Positions 1 through 9,008 are shown, counted from the first letter of the stretch. The stretch: DNA of 41,822 nt from Paludibacteraceae bacterium (GCA_017483945.1 JAFUUE010000037.1:1-41822); one strand, 5' to 3'. Notes: a model not told the origin generated them from the letters alone. Translations and numbers: made by a program.

Positions 1-1099
1 CGCCTATAACTTCTACCGCATGCTCTCCTACGCGCAGCATGTGTGGCTCATCACCGACACCCACACGGACGACCGCCATTCGGGCGAGGCGTCGCGCTAC
101 CTGGCCCAACTCCGGCTCCAGTACGGCATCCCCGTCGCCGAAGAGCAGGTACTGCCGCAGGTACGTATCCTGGCGGACACTGAGCGCCCCATCACGGCCG
201 ACGAACGCGTACAGGACCGCCTGCGCGAACTGACCGCCCCCGACGGGCAGCACGGGCTGTCACCCTCCGCTATCAACACGTGGATTGACTGCCGTCGGCG
301 CTTCTACTGGCGCTATATAGCCCGCCTCCGGGAGCCGCAGAACGTGGAGGAAGACATCTCCGAGGCCGATTTCGGCACGGCCATGCACGCCGTCATGGAG
401 CACCTCTATGCCCCCTACCAAGGCCGCACCGTCACGGCCGAAGACCTCCCCCTGCTGGAGAAACGGCTGGACGACGAGTGGCCCCTGTGGGAGTTCCTCG
501 ACCCCGTGCGCCGCAACCCGCTGGCCGAAGAGGCACTCCGCCACTATATACGCCTGCTGCTCAAGCAGGATGCACAGGACGCCCCCTATGTCTATATCGG
601 CTCCGAGCACGATTGCCGCATGACGGTCACCCTGCCCGACGGGCGCAACATCCTCCTGCGCGGCACTATCGACCGCATCGACCGCCCCGAAGGACAGCCC
701 GCAAGCACCGAGCGACTCATTGACTACAAGTCCGGCAAAGCCGTCACCGACTACCCCGACATCGCCTCGCTGTTCGACGCCGAGGCGCGGAACCGCAACC
801 ATTTTGCGCTGCAGACCCTGTGTTACTGCCTGCTGCGCGAGCATGAACTGCGGCAGGCGGGCGACACCGTCCCCCTGCTACGGCCCCACCTCTTCTCGGT
901 ACGACGAGACGACGAGACGTCCACACGCGTGCACGCCAAGGGCAAAGACAGTCAGGAATGGCAGGATGTGCGCGAGGAGTTCACCGCGCAACTGGCTCAG
1001 ACACTGCAGCAGATAGCCGATGCGTCGGACTTCCCGTGCCAGAGCATCGAGCCGCGCCGGTGTGTGTACTGCCCCTTCGCCCAACTCTGCAACAAATAA
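1..1099 (+). CDS. AddB-like PD-(D/E)XK exonuclease, C-terminal part (5' end outside window)
   Basis: The reading frame is open from base 2, so the gene starts before the window; the first ATG at 20 is internal. Numbering from that Met, the visible part is the RecB/AddB-type nuclease domain: a His in GTAMHAVMEH (about 123), acidic residues in RGTIDRID and the IDYKSGK motif (about 234) that make up the PD-(D/E)XK active site. Cys91 (DCRRRFYW) with Cys348, Cys351 and Cys357 (CVYCPFAQLC) has the split four-cysteine layout that holds a 4Fe-4S cluster in AddB. By family this is the AddB-like subunit of a double-strand-break resection helicase-nuclease. It converges with the gene ending at 1235. Family call is strong; the exact subunit name cannot be confirmed without the helicase half. 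Confidence 0.85.
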   Translation, partial: AYNFYRMLSYAQHVWLITDTHTDDRHSGEASRYLAQLRLQYGIPVAEEQVLPQVRILADTERPITADERVQDRLRELTAPDGQHGLSPSAINTWIDCRRRFYWRYIARLREPQNVEEDISEADFGTAMHAVMEHLYAPYQGRTVTAEDLPLLEKRLDDEWPLWEFLDPVRRNPLAEEALRHYIRLLLKQDAQDAPYVYIGSEHDCRMTVTLPDGRNILLRGTIDRIDRPEGQPASTERLIDYKSGKAVTDYPDIASLFDAEARNRNHFALQTLCYCLLREHELRQAGDTVPLLRPHLFSVRRDDETSTRVHAKGKDSQEWQDVREEFTAQLAQTLQQIADASDFPCQSIEPRRCVYCPFAQLCNK

Positions 1100-1107
1100 G
1101 AACCCTA

Positions 1108-1217
1108 ACCTGACCCGTACCTGACCCGTACCTGGAGCATGCATCTGCCTGAAAGTCAGGCCGTTGATACGGTCAGCTCTGTTTCAGGTCTGTTCCAGGT
1201 CTGTCAGGCGCACTGAT
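1108..1217. repeat. Intergenic array with 11-bp period
   Basis: The spacer between two convergent genes is built of consecutive 11-mers. ACCTGACCCGT occurs twice perfectly (1108-1118, 1119-1129) and is followed by ACCTGGAGCAT. Further on, CAGCTCTGTTT, CAGGTCTGTTC and CAGGTCTGTCA (1174-1206) follow in the same register. Units between these are degenerate. No coding or terminator signal was seen here. Confidence 0.7.
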
Positions 1218-1234
1218 AATGTGTCGGTTAGGGG

Positions 1235-1807
1235 TCAGAAAATCCGCGGTTTCCGCACGCGCTCCACATAGACTACCCAGAGCAGGAACATCAAGCCGTA
1301 GAACACGTACTTGAGGATATACGTATGGAGCAGGGTGAACAGTTCGGGATGCGCCTCGATGACCAACACTATCGCGAAGATACGCAGGATGTTGAATAGA
1401 TAGATGAGCACCCACCCGAGGGGGATAAACCACGCTTTGCTCCGCCATTCTCCGGCGGTGGTCAGCATCAGGCAGAGCCATATAAATGCCTGTTTGACAG
1501 GCGTGCAGGCCCATACGATACGTGTGGAATGGCCGTTGGCATAGCGCAGCAGGTTGCCGTCCGCCAGCGAGAGCGTGTCGCGGAACACCGATGTCATCGC
1601 ATAGACCACGCGGGCGGTATGTTGCGCGATGCGGTCGAACAGGGCCGTGACATCCATTCCCAGCCACAGCACCTCGGTCGCTCCCGCCGTCTCATCACCC
1701 GTAATCATCCACTTCCACAGCTGATTAGCCACAAGCAATGTCACCGCAAAGACGATGACATCCCGATACGGCCGCAGTCGCTGCCCTATGTCCCGCAGGC
1801 GGCTCAT
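1235..1807 (-). CDS. Exosortase/archaeosortase-family membrane protein
   Basis: About 190 residues with several hydrophobic segments, as in the exosortase (Xrt) family of membrane transpeptidases that cut and anchor exported proteins at a C-terminal sorting signal. The three expected catalytic residues can be placed: Cys in ACTPVKQAFIWL after the first periplasmic segment, Arg in FNILRIFAIV, and His in LLHTYILKY. I chose the ATG at 1807 because it overlaps the tsaD stop in an ATGA, giving translational coupling; a longer in-frame start at 1873 would overlap tsaD by 70 bases and adds no membrane segment. No protein with a recognisable exosortase-type C-terminal tail (motif, TM helix, basic end) was found in the window, so the substrate is unknown. 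The subfamily cannot be assigned by eye. Confidence 0.75.
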   Translation of the reverse strand: MSRLRDIGQRLRPYRDVIVFAVTLLVANQLWKWMITGDETAGATEVLWLGMDVTALFDRIAQHTARVVYAMTSVFRDTLSLADGNLLRYANGHSTRIVWACTPVKQAFIWLCLMLTTAGEWRSKAWFIPLGWVLIYLFNILRIFAIVLVIEAHPELFTLLHTYILKYVFYGLMFLLWVVYVERVRKPRIF

Positions 1808-2898
1808 ATAGTGGTCTTGGCAAACGGCACCTCGTCGATGGCGCAGAACTCCCCGCGGCGGTATTTCTCCCACGCCGCCTGGGCTATCATCGCCGCGTTA
1901 TCCGTGGTGAAAGAGAAGGGCGGCACATAGACCGCGGCATGGTACCGGCGCCCGTAGTCGGCGAAGGCCTCGCGCAACGCGCTGTTGGCACTCACGCCGC
2001 CCGCCACGGCGACCTCATTGATATTCAGGTCTTTCGCCGCCTTGCGAAGCTTCTTCATCAGCACCTCGATGACCGTCCGCTGCAGCGAGGCACAGAGGTC
2101 CTCCCGCAGGTTAGGCACACGCTCGGCCAGTTCGTCCACCGTCTCCACGCCGTGCGCCCGCAACAGGTCGCGCAACGTGTAGAGGAACGAGGTCTTCAGG
2201 CCCGAGAACGAGTAGTCATAGCCCGCTATGTTGGGCTTGGCGAACGGGTATTTATCCGCATCGCCCTCCCGCGCCAGCTTGTCTATCCACGGCCCGCCGG
2301 GATAGGGCAGGCCCAGCACTTTCGCGCACTTGTCGAACGCCTCGCCCGCCGCATCGTCAATCGTCTGGCCGATAATCTGCATATCCGCCGCCGAGCGCAC
2401 CAGCACAATCTGGCTGTTTCCGCCCGACACCAGCAGGCACAGGAACGGGTAGGACGGATGCCGCAGCGGCAAGTCCGCGCGAGTGAGTCCGCGAATCATA
2501 CCCGCCTCCACCATCGAGGGCGCCGGCTCCACGAAATGGGCCATGATATGCCCCTGCAGGTGGTTCACGTCGATGAGCGGGATACCCAGCGACAGCGCCA
2601 GTCCCTTGGCGAAGGACGTGCCGACCAGCAGCGAGCCCAACAGCCCGGGGCCGCGGGTGAACGCCACGGCACTCAACTGCTCCTTGCGCACGCCCGCACG
2701 ACTGAGCGCCGTATCCACCACGGGCACGATGTTCTGCTGATGCGCACGACTCGCCAGTTCCGGCACCACGCCGCCGAACTCCTCATGCACCTTCTGCGAG
2801 GCCGTCACCTGACTGAGCAACAGACCGTCACGCAGCACCGCCGCAGACGTGTCGTCGCAACTCGACTCGATAGCCAATATGATAGTAGCCTGTTCCAT
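1804..2898 (-). CDS. tsaD: tRNA N6-adenosine threonylcarbamoyltransferase TsaD
   Basis: TsaD transfers the threonylcarbamoyl group to A37 of ANN-decoding tRNAs (t6A), working in the cytoplasm with TsaB and TsaE. The protein opens with ILAIESSCDDTSAAV, typical of this ASKHA-fold family. It has a metal-binding HxxxH-type motif (HLQGHIMAH), the VSGGNSQ nucleotide-binding loop, the DDAAGEAFDK segment and a late FTTDNAAM with the metal-binding Asp. At 364 residues it is slightly longer than usual, partly from a short insert after the HLQGH region. It is first in a two-gene unit with the exosortase-family gene (4-base overlap). Its promoter lies back to back with that of the glycosyltransferase gene. 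Confidence 0.96.
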   Translation of the reverse strand: MEQATIILAIESSCDDTSAAVLRDGLLLSQVTASQKVHEEFGGVVPELASRAHQQNIVPVVDTALSRAGVRKEQLSAVAFTRGPGLLGSLLVGTSFAKGLALSLGIPLIDVNHLQGHIMAHFVEPAPSMVEAGMIRGLTRADLPLRHPSYPFLCLLVSGGNSQIVLVRSAADMQIIGQTIDDAAGEAFDKCAKVLGLPYPGGPWIDKLAREGDADKYPFAKPNIAGYDYSFSGLKTSFLYTLRDLLRAHGVETVDELAERVPNLREDLCASLQRTVIEVLMKKLRKAAKDLNINEVAVAGGVSANSALREAFADYGRRYHAAVYVPPFSFTTDNAAMIAQAAWEKYRRGEFCAIDEVPFAKTTI

Positions 2899-2924
2899 AA
2901 AAACGACTTATTCCATTCAGGCCG

Positions 2925-2955
2925 CAAAGGTAGTGATTTTTGACGAGATATGCAA
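2925..2955 (-). promoter_or_regulatory. Bacteroidota-type promoter of tsaD
   Basis: On the minus strand the -7 box TACCTTTG lies at 2932-2925 and the -33 TTG (within TTTGCATATCTC) at 2955-2953, with a 20-bp spacer. The predicted transcript starts about 20-25 nt before the tsaD ATG. Confidence 0.75.
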
Positions 2956-2972
2956 ATTTATCCCGATGATTC

Positions 2973-3003
2973 TTGCATATGTCCGTTTTTTTTTGTACCT
3001 TTG
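2973..3003 (+). promoter_or_regulatory. Bacteroidota-type promoter of the glycosyltransferase operon
   Basis: -33 TTG at 2973-2975 inside CTTGCATATGTC and -7 TACCTTTG at 2996-3003, 20-bp spacer. It supports the start codon at 3025 rather than the upstream ATG at 2950, which lies before the promoter boxes. It diverges from the tsaD promoter. Confidence 0.8.
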
Positions 3004-3024
3004 CAGCCCGCAATAAATAACCGC

Positions 3025-4197
3025 ATGATAGGAATATTCAATGATAATTTCCCGCCGATTCTCGACGGTGTAGCACTGACGGCACAGAACTATGCTTACT
3101 GGCTGCATGAGAAGGGGCACGACGTGACGGTCATCACCCCCTTTGCGCCCGGTGCACGCGAGGTGATTCACAACGCGCCCTACCCCATCCATCGCTATGT
3201 CTCGGTGCCCATTCCTTTCCGCCACCCCTACCGCTACGGGCTGCCGTACGCCGACGCCGCGTTCTGGCGCAACTGGCGCAAGATGCGCTTCGAGCTGGTG
3301 CACGCCCACTGCCCCTTCACGTCGGGCAATCTGGCCTATCGCGCCGCCCGGAAGCAAGACATACCCATCGTGGCCACCTTCCACAGCAAGTACCGCCAGG
3401 ACTTTGAGCACAACGTGCCCAACAAGAAGGTCGTGGACTGGATGGTGCGGCAGGTCGTGCGGTTCTTCGAGAAAGCCGACGAGGTGTGGATACCGCAGGC
3501 GGCTGTCGAACCCACGCTACGCGAGTACGGCTACAAGGGGCATGTGGAGGTTGTCGAGAACGGCAACGATTTCTCCACGCCTGCCCCCCTCATCGCCCCC
3601 ATGCGCGAGGAGATGCGCGCCGAGCTGGGCATACTGCCCGACGAGACGATGCTGCTCTTTGTCGGGCAGCATATATGGGAGAAGAACATCCGCTTCATCC
3701 TGGAGTCGCTGGCACTCATCAAGGACAAGCCCTACCAACTGTTCATGGTCGGCACCGGGTACGCCGTGCGCGACATCAAGCACCTGGTCAAGGAGTTGGG
3801 GCTCTCCCATAAGGTGACCCTGCTGGGCAACATACAGGACCGCGAGCGCCTCAAGAAGATAGACGCCGCCGCCGACCTGTTCCTCTTCCCCTCACTCTAC
3901 GACAACGCGCCGCTGGTGGTGCGCGAGGCGGCCGCCATGCACACGCCCGCTCTGCTGCTGCAGGAGAGCACCGCCGCGGAAGTGATAGAGTCGGACGTGA
4001 ACGGCTTCCTCACACCCAACGACCGCCGGCTGTATGCCGACCGTATCACATGGCTCATCGAGCACCCTGACATACTCCACCAAGTGGGGGACAAGGCCTC
4101 CACAACCATCGCACGCTCGTGGGAGAACGTCATCGAAGAGGTCATCCTGCGGTATCGGGACATACAGGAATCCTATAAGTTAAAGAAAAGCCGATAA
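3025..4197 (+). CDS. Glycosyltransferase family 4 (GT-B fold)
   Basis: About 390 residues with the two Rossmann-like halves of a GT-B enzyme. The N-terminal half has the FNDNFPPILDGVALTAQNYA acceptor-side loop and HSKYRQDF; the C-terminal half has the sugar-nucleotide pocket with LFVGQHIWEKN and the motif D-x7-E (DNAPLVVRE) in place of the usual E-x7-E, followed by AAAMHTPALL. Such enzymes use a nucleotide sugar to glycosylate lipid or glycan acceptors at the inner face of the membrane; acceptor and sugar cannot be predicted. Start chosen by promoter position. The next gene begins three bases after the stop, so both are probably on one mRNA. Confidence 0.88.
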   Translation: MIGIFNDNFPPILDGVALTAQNYAYWLHEKGHDVTVITPFAPGAREVIHNAPYPIHRYVSVPIPFRHPYRYGLPYADAAFWRNWRKMRFELVHAHCPFTSGNLAYRAARKQDIPIVATFHSKYRQDFEHNVPNKKVVDWMVRQVVRFFEKADEVWIPQAAVEPTLREYGYKGHVEVVENGNDFSTPAPLIAPMREEMRAELGILPDETMLLFVGQHIWEKNIRFILESLALIKDKPYQLFMVGTGYAVRDIKHLVKELGLSHKVTLLGNIQDRERLKKIDAAADLFLFPSLYDNAPLVVREAAAMHTPALLLQESTAAEVIESDVNGFLTPNDRRLYADRITWLIEHPDILHQVGDKASTTIARSWENVIEEVILRYRDIQESYKLKKSR

Positions 4198-4200
4198 CGA

Positions 4201-6924
4201 ATGGCGAAATCATACAGGTATATAGTTTGTTTAGTGCTGTGCCTCCTGGGGGGCACGGCTTTGTATGCGCAGACGAGCGCCTCCGGCGTGGTCGTCGATG
4301 CCGACACGGGAGAGCGGCTGCCCTTCGTGCAGATATACTTCATCAAGCCGGCCAGCGAGGGCTCGCTGGCCTCCCAATACGGCACGACCTCCGATGTGGA
4401 CGGCAACTTCACCATCAGTAACCCCAAGGGCTACACCACCATCAACTTCCAGATGATGGGCTACAAGACGGAGATGTACACCCTCAAAAGCGGGCAGGTA
4501 CGCAAGAACCTCAAGATAAAGATGAAGCCCGACGTGTATGGTCTGCAGGACATCGTCGTCACGCCCAAGCACCGCAAGCAGGAGTACCGCCGCAAGGGCA
4601 ACCCGGCGGTAGAGCTCATCCGCAACGTCATCGCCCGCAAGGACTCGTTCACCGTCAAGACCCAAGACCAATACGTGGCGGACACCTACACCCGCATGGC
4701 CTTTGCGCTCGACAATTTCCAACCCGACTTCAACAAGGGCTTCTGGCACAGCTGCGACTTCATTCAGAAATATATCGACACCACCGGCGTCAATCCGGCC
4801 ATCACCCTCTCCATCCGCGAGAACATCGCCAAGGAGTACTACCAGCGCCGGCCGCACCGCGAGAAGCGCATCATCCAGCGCAAGCGCCATTTCGGGCTGG
4901 AGAGCCTGCTCAGCACCGAGTCGCTGGAGACCAACTTGAAGGCCATCTTCAAGGAGATTGACATCAACGACAACGACATGGACCTGCTGTTCAACCGTTT
5001 TGTCTCGCCGCTCAACTCGACCCTGGCCGTCGCCTACTACCAGTACTACATCATGGACACCCTCATGGTGGAGGGCGAGCAGTGCATCGACCTGGCCTTC
5101 GTGCCCGTCAACAGCGAGAGTTTCTCCTTCACCGGACACCTCTATATCGTCAATGACTCGACGTACAAACTCAAGAAATACGCCATCAATATCCCGCCGC
5201 ATATCAACCTCAACTTCGTGAGCGACTTCTCTGTGGAGCACACCTATATGCGTACCCCCGAGGGCCTGTGGGCACCCGAGCGGACGACCACGTTCGCCAA
5301 GTTCTACATCGCCAACCGCAAGAAGACCCTCCAGGCGCGCTCCACCAAGCTCTATACCGGCTTTGATTTTCAGGAGAACTACGACCGCAAAGTCTTCTCC
5401 AGCATGATGCCGGCCGACATCATGGGGCATACCTACGACACCCTCTCCGTCCGGGAAGACCTGGCCCAGTGGGACACCCTGCGCCCCGAGCCGCTCAGTT
5501 TCTACGAGGCCTCCGTCATGGACCTGCTCGATGAGTTCAAACGCACGCCGCGCTTCAACACCCTGCTCATGACGGTGGACGCCATGACGACCGAGTATGT
5601 CGCCACCGTCCCCTCCAGCCGCTGGGGCGAGAGCAAGTGGGACTTCGGACCTATCTATAACACGGTCAGTTGGAACCCGCTGGAGGGCGTGCGCCTGCGC
5701 GTCGGGGGGACCACCACGGCCAATGTCCACCGCAACCTCTTCTTCTCCACCTATGCCGCCTTCGGCATCGGGGACCTGCGGCCCAAAGGCAACGTGACAC
5801 TGCTCTACTCGTTCAACAAGAAGAAATACCACCAGTTCGAGCCCCTGCGCCATTACCTCTCCCTCTCGGCCCAGTACGACGTGGAGGAGCCCGGCATCAT
5901 GACCGGCATCGTGGACCGCGATAACATCCTCATGTCTATCCACACCTCCACCCCCGTGCTCAAGAACTACCAATACGTGCTCCGCGCACGTGCCTATTAC
6001 ATGAAGGAGTGGCCTAACAAGCTCACACTCAAGGCCAGCTTCGACTACGAGAACAACGAGGCCGCGGGAGCCATGACCTACGACCGCATCATCGGCTACG
6101 GCTACAACAACATCGCCCTGACCCGGCGTATCAATGCCTACAACTGCTACGAGGCAGGCGTCGAGTTGCGCTACTCGCCCGGCTCGGACTTCCCCATCAA
6201 CCGCATGGGCGTCGAGACGCCCTTCACCCTGGAGCAGGACGCACCCGTCATCAGCATCAGCCATAAGATAGGCTACCTGGACGACCGTGCCACAGGCGGA
6301 GCCGGCTATTTCTACAACCGTACCGAACTGACCGCGGAGAAGCGCTTCTGGTTCTCCTCCTTCGGCCACCTCGACGCACGTATCCAGACCGGCATGGTGT
6401 GGAACAAGGTGCCGTTCACCAAACTATACATGCCCACCACCACCGCACCCTCCATCTTCCTCGGCAAGAACTGCTTCAACCTCATGCAGCCGATGGAGTT
6501 CATGATGGACGAGTACGTGGCGCTCTACATGACCTATTACTTCAAAGGCTGGATACTCAACCGCATCCCCGGCATCAACCGCCTCAAGCTGCGCGGCGTG
6601 GTCTCCTTCTCCGGCATCTACGGAGGACTCACCGCCAAGAACAACCCCTACCTGGCTGATAACGAGGGGCTCTACCGTTTCCCCGACTCCTCCGTCTATG
6701 GCCCTGACGGCGAGTACCAGAGCGGCTACACCAGCTCACCTATCGGCAAGATGCCCTACATGGAGATAACGGCCGGACTGGAGAATATCCTCAAGTTCGT
6801 CCGCATCGACTATGTGCGCCGACTCACCTATAACGACTACCTGCTGCCCGACGGCGTCCACCGCCGCAAGATGGGCGCGTGGGGACGCAACGGCGTCAAG
6901 ATAACCGTCCGTTTTGCACTCTAA
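4201..6924 (+). CDS. DUF5686 outer-membrane protein with carboxypeptidase-regulatory-like domain
   Basis: A 907-residue exported protein. A signal peptide (hydrophobic stretch about 8-20) is predicted to end ...ALYA, with Gln as first mature residue. Residues about 27-115 form a carboxypeptidase-D regulatory-like beta domain (SGVVVDADTGERLPFVQI...), common at the N-terminus of Bacteroidota outer-membrane proteins. The rest matches the DUF5686 layout: a periplasmic part starting near QDIVVTPKHRKQEYRRKGNPA, then a long series of alternating aromatic/polar strands ending with Phe-Ala-Leu, as in a beta-barrel. Function is unknown; an envelope role is likely. It sits in the run with a porin-like protein and a TonB-dependent receptor. 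Confidence 0.85.
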   Translation: MAKSYRYIVCLVLCLLGGTALYAQTSASGVVVDADTGERLPFVQIYFIKPASEGSLASQYGTTSDVDGNFTISNPKGYTTINFQMMGYKTEMYTLKSGQVRKNLKIKMKPDVYGLQDIVVTPKHRKQEYRRKGNPAVELIRNVIARKDSFTVKTQDQYVADTYTRMAFALDNFQPDFNKGFWHSCDFIQKYIDTTGVNPAITLSIRENIAKEYYQRRPHREKRIIQRKRHFGLESLLSTESLETNLKAIFKEIDINDNDMDLLFNRFVSPLNSTLAVAYYQYYIMDTLMVEGEQCIDLAFVPVNSESFSFTGHLYIVNDSTYKLKKYAINIPPHINLNFVSDFSVEHTYMRTPEGLWAPERTTTFAKFYIANRKKTLQARSTKLYTGFDFQENYDRKVFSSMMPADIMGHTYDTLSVREDLAQWDTLRPEPLSFYEASVMDLLDEFKRTPRFNTLLMTVDAMTTEYVATVPSSRWGESKWDFGPIYNTVSWNPLEGVRLRVGGTTTANVHRNLFFSTYAAFGIGDLRPKGNVTLLYSFNKKKYHQFEPLRHYLSLSAQYDVEEPGIMTGIVDRDNILMSIHTSTPVLKNYQYVLRARAYYMKEWPNKLTLKASFDYENNEAAGAMTYDRIIGYGYNNIALTRRINAYNCYEAGVELRYSPGSDFPINRMGVETPFTLEQDAPVISISHKIGYLDDRATGGAGYFYNRTELTAEKRFWFSSFGHLDARIQTGMVWNKVPFTKLYMPTTTAPSIFLGKNCFNLMQPMEFMMDEYVALYMTYYFKGWILNRIPGINRLKLRGVVSFSGIYGGLTAKNNPYLADNEGLYRFPDSSVYGPDGEYQSGYTSSPIGKMPYMEITAGLENILKFVRIDYVRRLTYNDYLLPDGVHRRKMGAWGRNGVKITVRFAL

Positions 6925-6935
6925 TACACCTACTT

Positions 6936-7751
6936 ATGAAAACACGTCTATGCTTATTCCTCCTGCTGATGGCGTTCGTGCCGCTCGGCGCGCAGACCCC
7001 GGCCGCCAACGACAACCGCACGCGCATGCAGCAGATACAACAGCAGAGCCGCGAGCAGTTCGAGCGAGCCAAACAGCAAATCCGCGAGTGGGACACCGAG
7101 CAGCGACTCGACAGCATCGACCAGGAGCGACTGCCCAAAATCGTCTCCGGCGGCTTGTTGCTCAACGCCAACATATCCAACTTCATCATCGCCAACCGCA
7201 CACAGACATGGTCCTCCTACATGCACATCGGCGCAGACCTGGGCGGGTTCATCGACTTCCGCGTCACCAAGCACTTCGCCATCCAGGGACGGCTCCTGTT
7301 CACGGCCGAGAGCAACCGCTTCGAGGCTGACAAGCAGGACAAGCACCTCTGGTCCTTCGGCATGGACATCCCCGTCTTCTTCATGGGACGGTTCGGCAAC
7401 ATGGACAAGGGCTACCTGCAGTTCGGCGCAGGGCCCTTCACCCACTTCACCTTCGCCTCCAACGTCAATGTCTATACCAACAACGAGGCCGCCCAAGCCT
7501 CGCCCGCACGGCTGCCCCAGGAGGAGGCCAAGCCCGACTACTCCAGCCTGTACGCCCTCCACGACAACCACTCAGGAATCGCCGTCACCATCGGCTATGA
7601 GTTCCCTATCGGCATACAAATCAACGCCAACTACCAGGTCAGCCTGTCCGACATCCTGACCTTCTATCACCAGAACAAAGGCTCCGACATCGCCAACGCC
7701 GCCATCTACCCCCAGCGTGTATCGCTCGGCATAGGCTACCGTTGGAAGTAA
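6936..7751 (+). CDS. Porin-family outer-membrane beta-barrel protein
   Basis: 271 residues from ATG 6936; the frame is open further upstream but overlaps the preceding gene. Signal peptide MKTRLCLFLLLMAFVPLGA with Gln next. A short helical Gln/Arg-rich stretch (about 25-60, RMQQIQQQSREQFERAKQQI) precedes a repeated beta-strand region typical of the OmpA-like/PorT-like 'outer membrane beta-barrel' families (GADLGGFIDFRVTKHFAIQGRL, IGYEFPIGIQINANYQVSL) and the chain ends ...IGYRWK, with an aromatic near the end as is usual for a barrel. Ligand unknown. It lies 11 bases behind the DUF5686 gene, suggesting a shared operon. Confidence 0.8.
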   Translation: MKTRLCLFLLLMAFVPLGAQTPAANDNRTRMQQIQQQSREQFERAKQQIREWDTEQRLDSIDQERLPKIVSGGLLLNANISNFIIANRTQTWSSYMHIGADLGGFIDFRVTKHFAIQGRLLFTAESNRFEADKQDKHLWSFGMDIPVFFMGRFGNMDKGYLQFGAGPFTHFTFASNVNVYTNNEAAQASPARLPQEEAKPDYSSLYALHDNHSGIAVTIGYEFPIGIQINANYQVSLSDILTFYHQNKGSDIANAAIYPQRVSLGIGYRWK

Positions 7752-7769
7752 CCAACAGACGACAACACT

Positions 7770-8126
7770 ATGATTAAACTGCTCTTTATCGCGCTCTTCC
7801 AGGCGGCTATGCTCGCCGGAGGCCAGGTACTGCTCAAACTCGGCATGCAGCGCATCGAAGCGTTCACCTGGACATGGCCCTGTATCCTGCACGACGTGCT
7901 GCTCAACGGATGGCTGCTCATCGGCGCCGTCCTGCTGATTGCCGCCAACCTGTTCTGGCTGTGGATGCTCAACAAGTACCCCTTCTCCATCATCTACCCC
8001 CTCACCAGCACCGGCTTCGTGTTCGGCATGCTGGCTGGCATGCTCATCTTCCACGAGCCCGTCAACTGGCTCCAGTGGGCCGGAGTCGTGCTCATCATGG
8101 GCGGATGTTACTGTATAGCAAGATAA
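7770..8126 (+). CDS. Small 4-TM EamA/SMR-type transporter
   Basis: 118 residues with four predicted membrane helices: about 3-23, 42-66, 72-92 and 98-116. The sequence NKYPFSIIYPLTSTGFVFGM...IFHEPVNWLQWAGVVLIM follows the half-size DMT-superfamily pattern (EamA-like/ArnE-ArnF/EmrE), where the protein acts as a dimer in the inner membrane. The conserved Glu of EmrE near the start of TM1 is not evident (QAAMLAGGQ), so it may be nearer to lipid-linked-sugar flippase-like members than to multidrug pumps; that is inference. It is 18 bases from the gene before and 15 from nadC. Confidence 0.75.
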   Translation: MIKLLFIALFQAAMLAGGQVLLKLGMQRIEAFTWTWPCILHDVLLNGWLLIGAVLLIAANLFWLWMLNKYPFSIIYPLTSTGFVFGMLAGMLIFHEPVNWLQWAGVVLIMGGCYCIAR

Positions 8127-8141
8127 TAAACACCATCAGAT

Positions 8142-9008
8142 ATGAAAACAGAAGACCTCAATCGCCTCATCGCACTCTGGTTCGAAGAGGACATCCGCGA
8201 CGGCGACCACACCTCGCTCAGTTGCATCCCCCCCACCCAAATGGGCTGCCAGCAGCTCATCCTCAAAGACGACGGCATCATCGCCGGCATCGAAGTGGCC
8301 AAGGCTATCGTCGCCTACTTCGACCCCGACTGCCGCTTCGAGCAACTGCTCCACGACGGTGACCGGGTTCACAAGGGGGACATCGCCTTCCGCGTATATG
8401 GCAAAGAGCTGAGCCTCTTGCAGATAGAGCGCACCATGCTCAACATCATGCAACGCATGTCCGGCATCGCCACCACCACCGACCGCTACCAGTCGCTCAT
8501 CGCCGACACCTCTTGCCACGTGCTCGACACACGCAAGACCACACCCGGACTGCGCTACCTTGAGAAAGAGGCCGTGCTCATCGGCGGAGGCATGAACCAC
8601 CGCATCGGACTCTTCGACATGATTCTGCTCAAGGACAACCACGTGGACTTCGCCGGAGGCATCACCGCTGCGCTCACACGCGCCCGCGACTACTGCACCG
8701 CCAAGGGCAAAGACCTGCGCATCGAGATAGAGACACGCAACGAGGAAGAGATACGCGAGGCACTCGCCACACGCATACCGGACCGCATCATGCTCGATAA
8801 CTTCACACCCGAGCGCACCCGCGCCGCCGTCCGGCTCATACGCGACTGGGAACGCGACAACGACAAGCATATCGAGATAGAGTCCAGCGGCGGTATCACC
8901 ATCGACACCCTGCGCGACTATGCCCTCTGCGGCGTGGACTTCATCTCCGTCGGCGCGCTGACCCACTCCGTCAAGAGCCTCGACATGTCGTTCAAAGCTG
9001 TCAAGTAA
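8142..9008 (+). CDS. nadC: Nicotinate-nucleotide pyrophosphorylase (carboxylating)
   Basis: Quinolinate phosphoribosyltransferase converts quinolinate and PRPP to nicotinate mononucleotide, CO2 and pyrophosphate in de novo NAD synthesis. The 288-residue length is normal. Family motifs are visible: EDIRDGDHTS near the N-terminus, LDTRKTTPGLRYLEK, GGGMNHRIGLFDMILLKDNHV, EIETRNEEE, IMLDNFTP, ESSGGI and a closing GVDFISVGALTHS. nadA and nadB are not in the window. The spacer after it is a repeat array, not an obvious terminator. Confidence 0.97.
   Translation: MKTEDLNRLIALWFEEDIRDGDHTSLSCIPPTQMGCQQLILKDDGIIAGIEVAKAIVAYFDPDCRFEQLLHDGDRVHKGDIAFRVYGKELSLLQIERTMLNIMQRMSGIATTTDRYQSLIADTSCHVLDTRKTTPGLRYLEKEAVLIGGGMNHRIGLFDMILLKDNHVDFAGGITAALTRARDYCTAKGKDLRIEIETRNEEEIREALATRIPDRIMLDNFTPERTRAAVRLIRDWERDNDKHIEIESSGGITIDTLRDYALCGVDFISVGALTHSVKSLDMSFKAVK

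Noticed and set aside
4231-6369. 712-residue open frame on the minus strand across the DUF5686 gene
   Set aside because: Composition (Val/Glu/Gly/Asp/Leu-rich, no motifs) is that of the antisense of a GC-rich gene; the plus-strand frame has signal peptide and family features.
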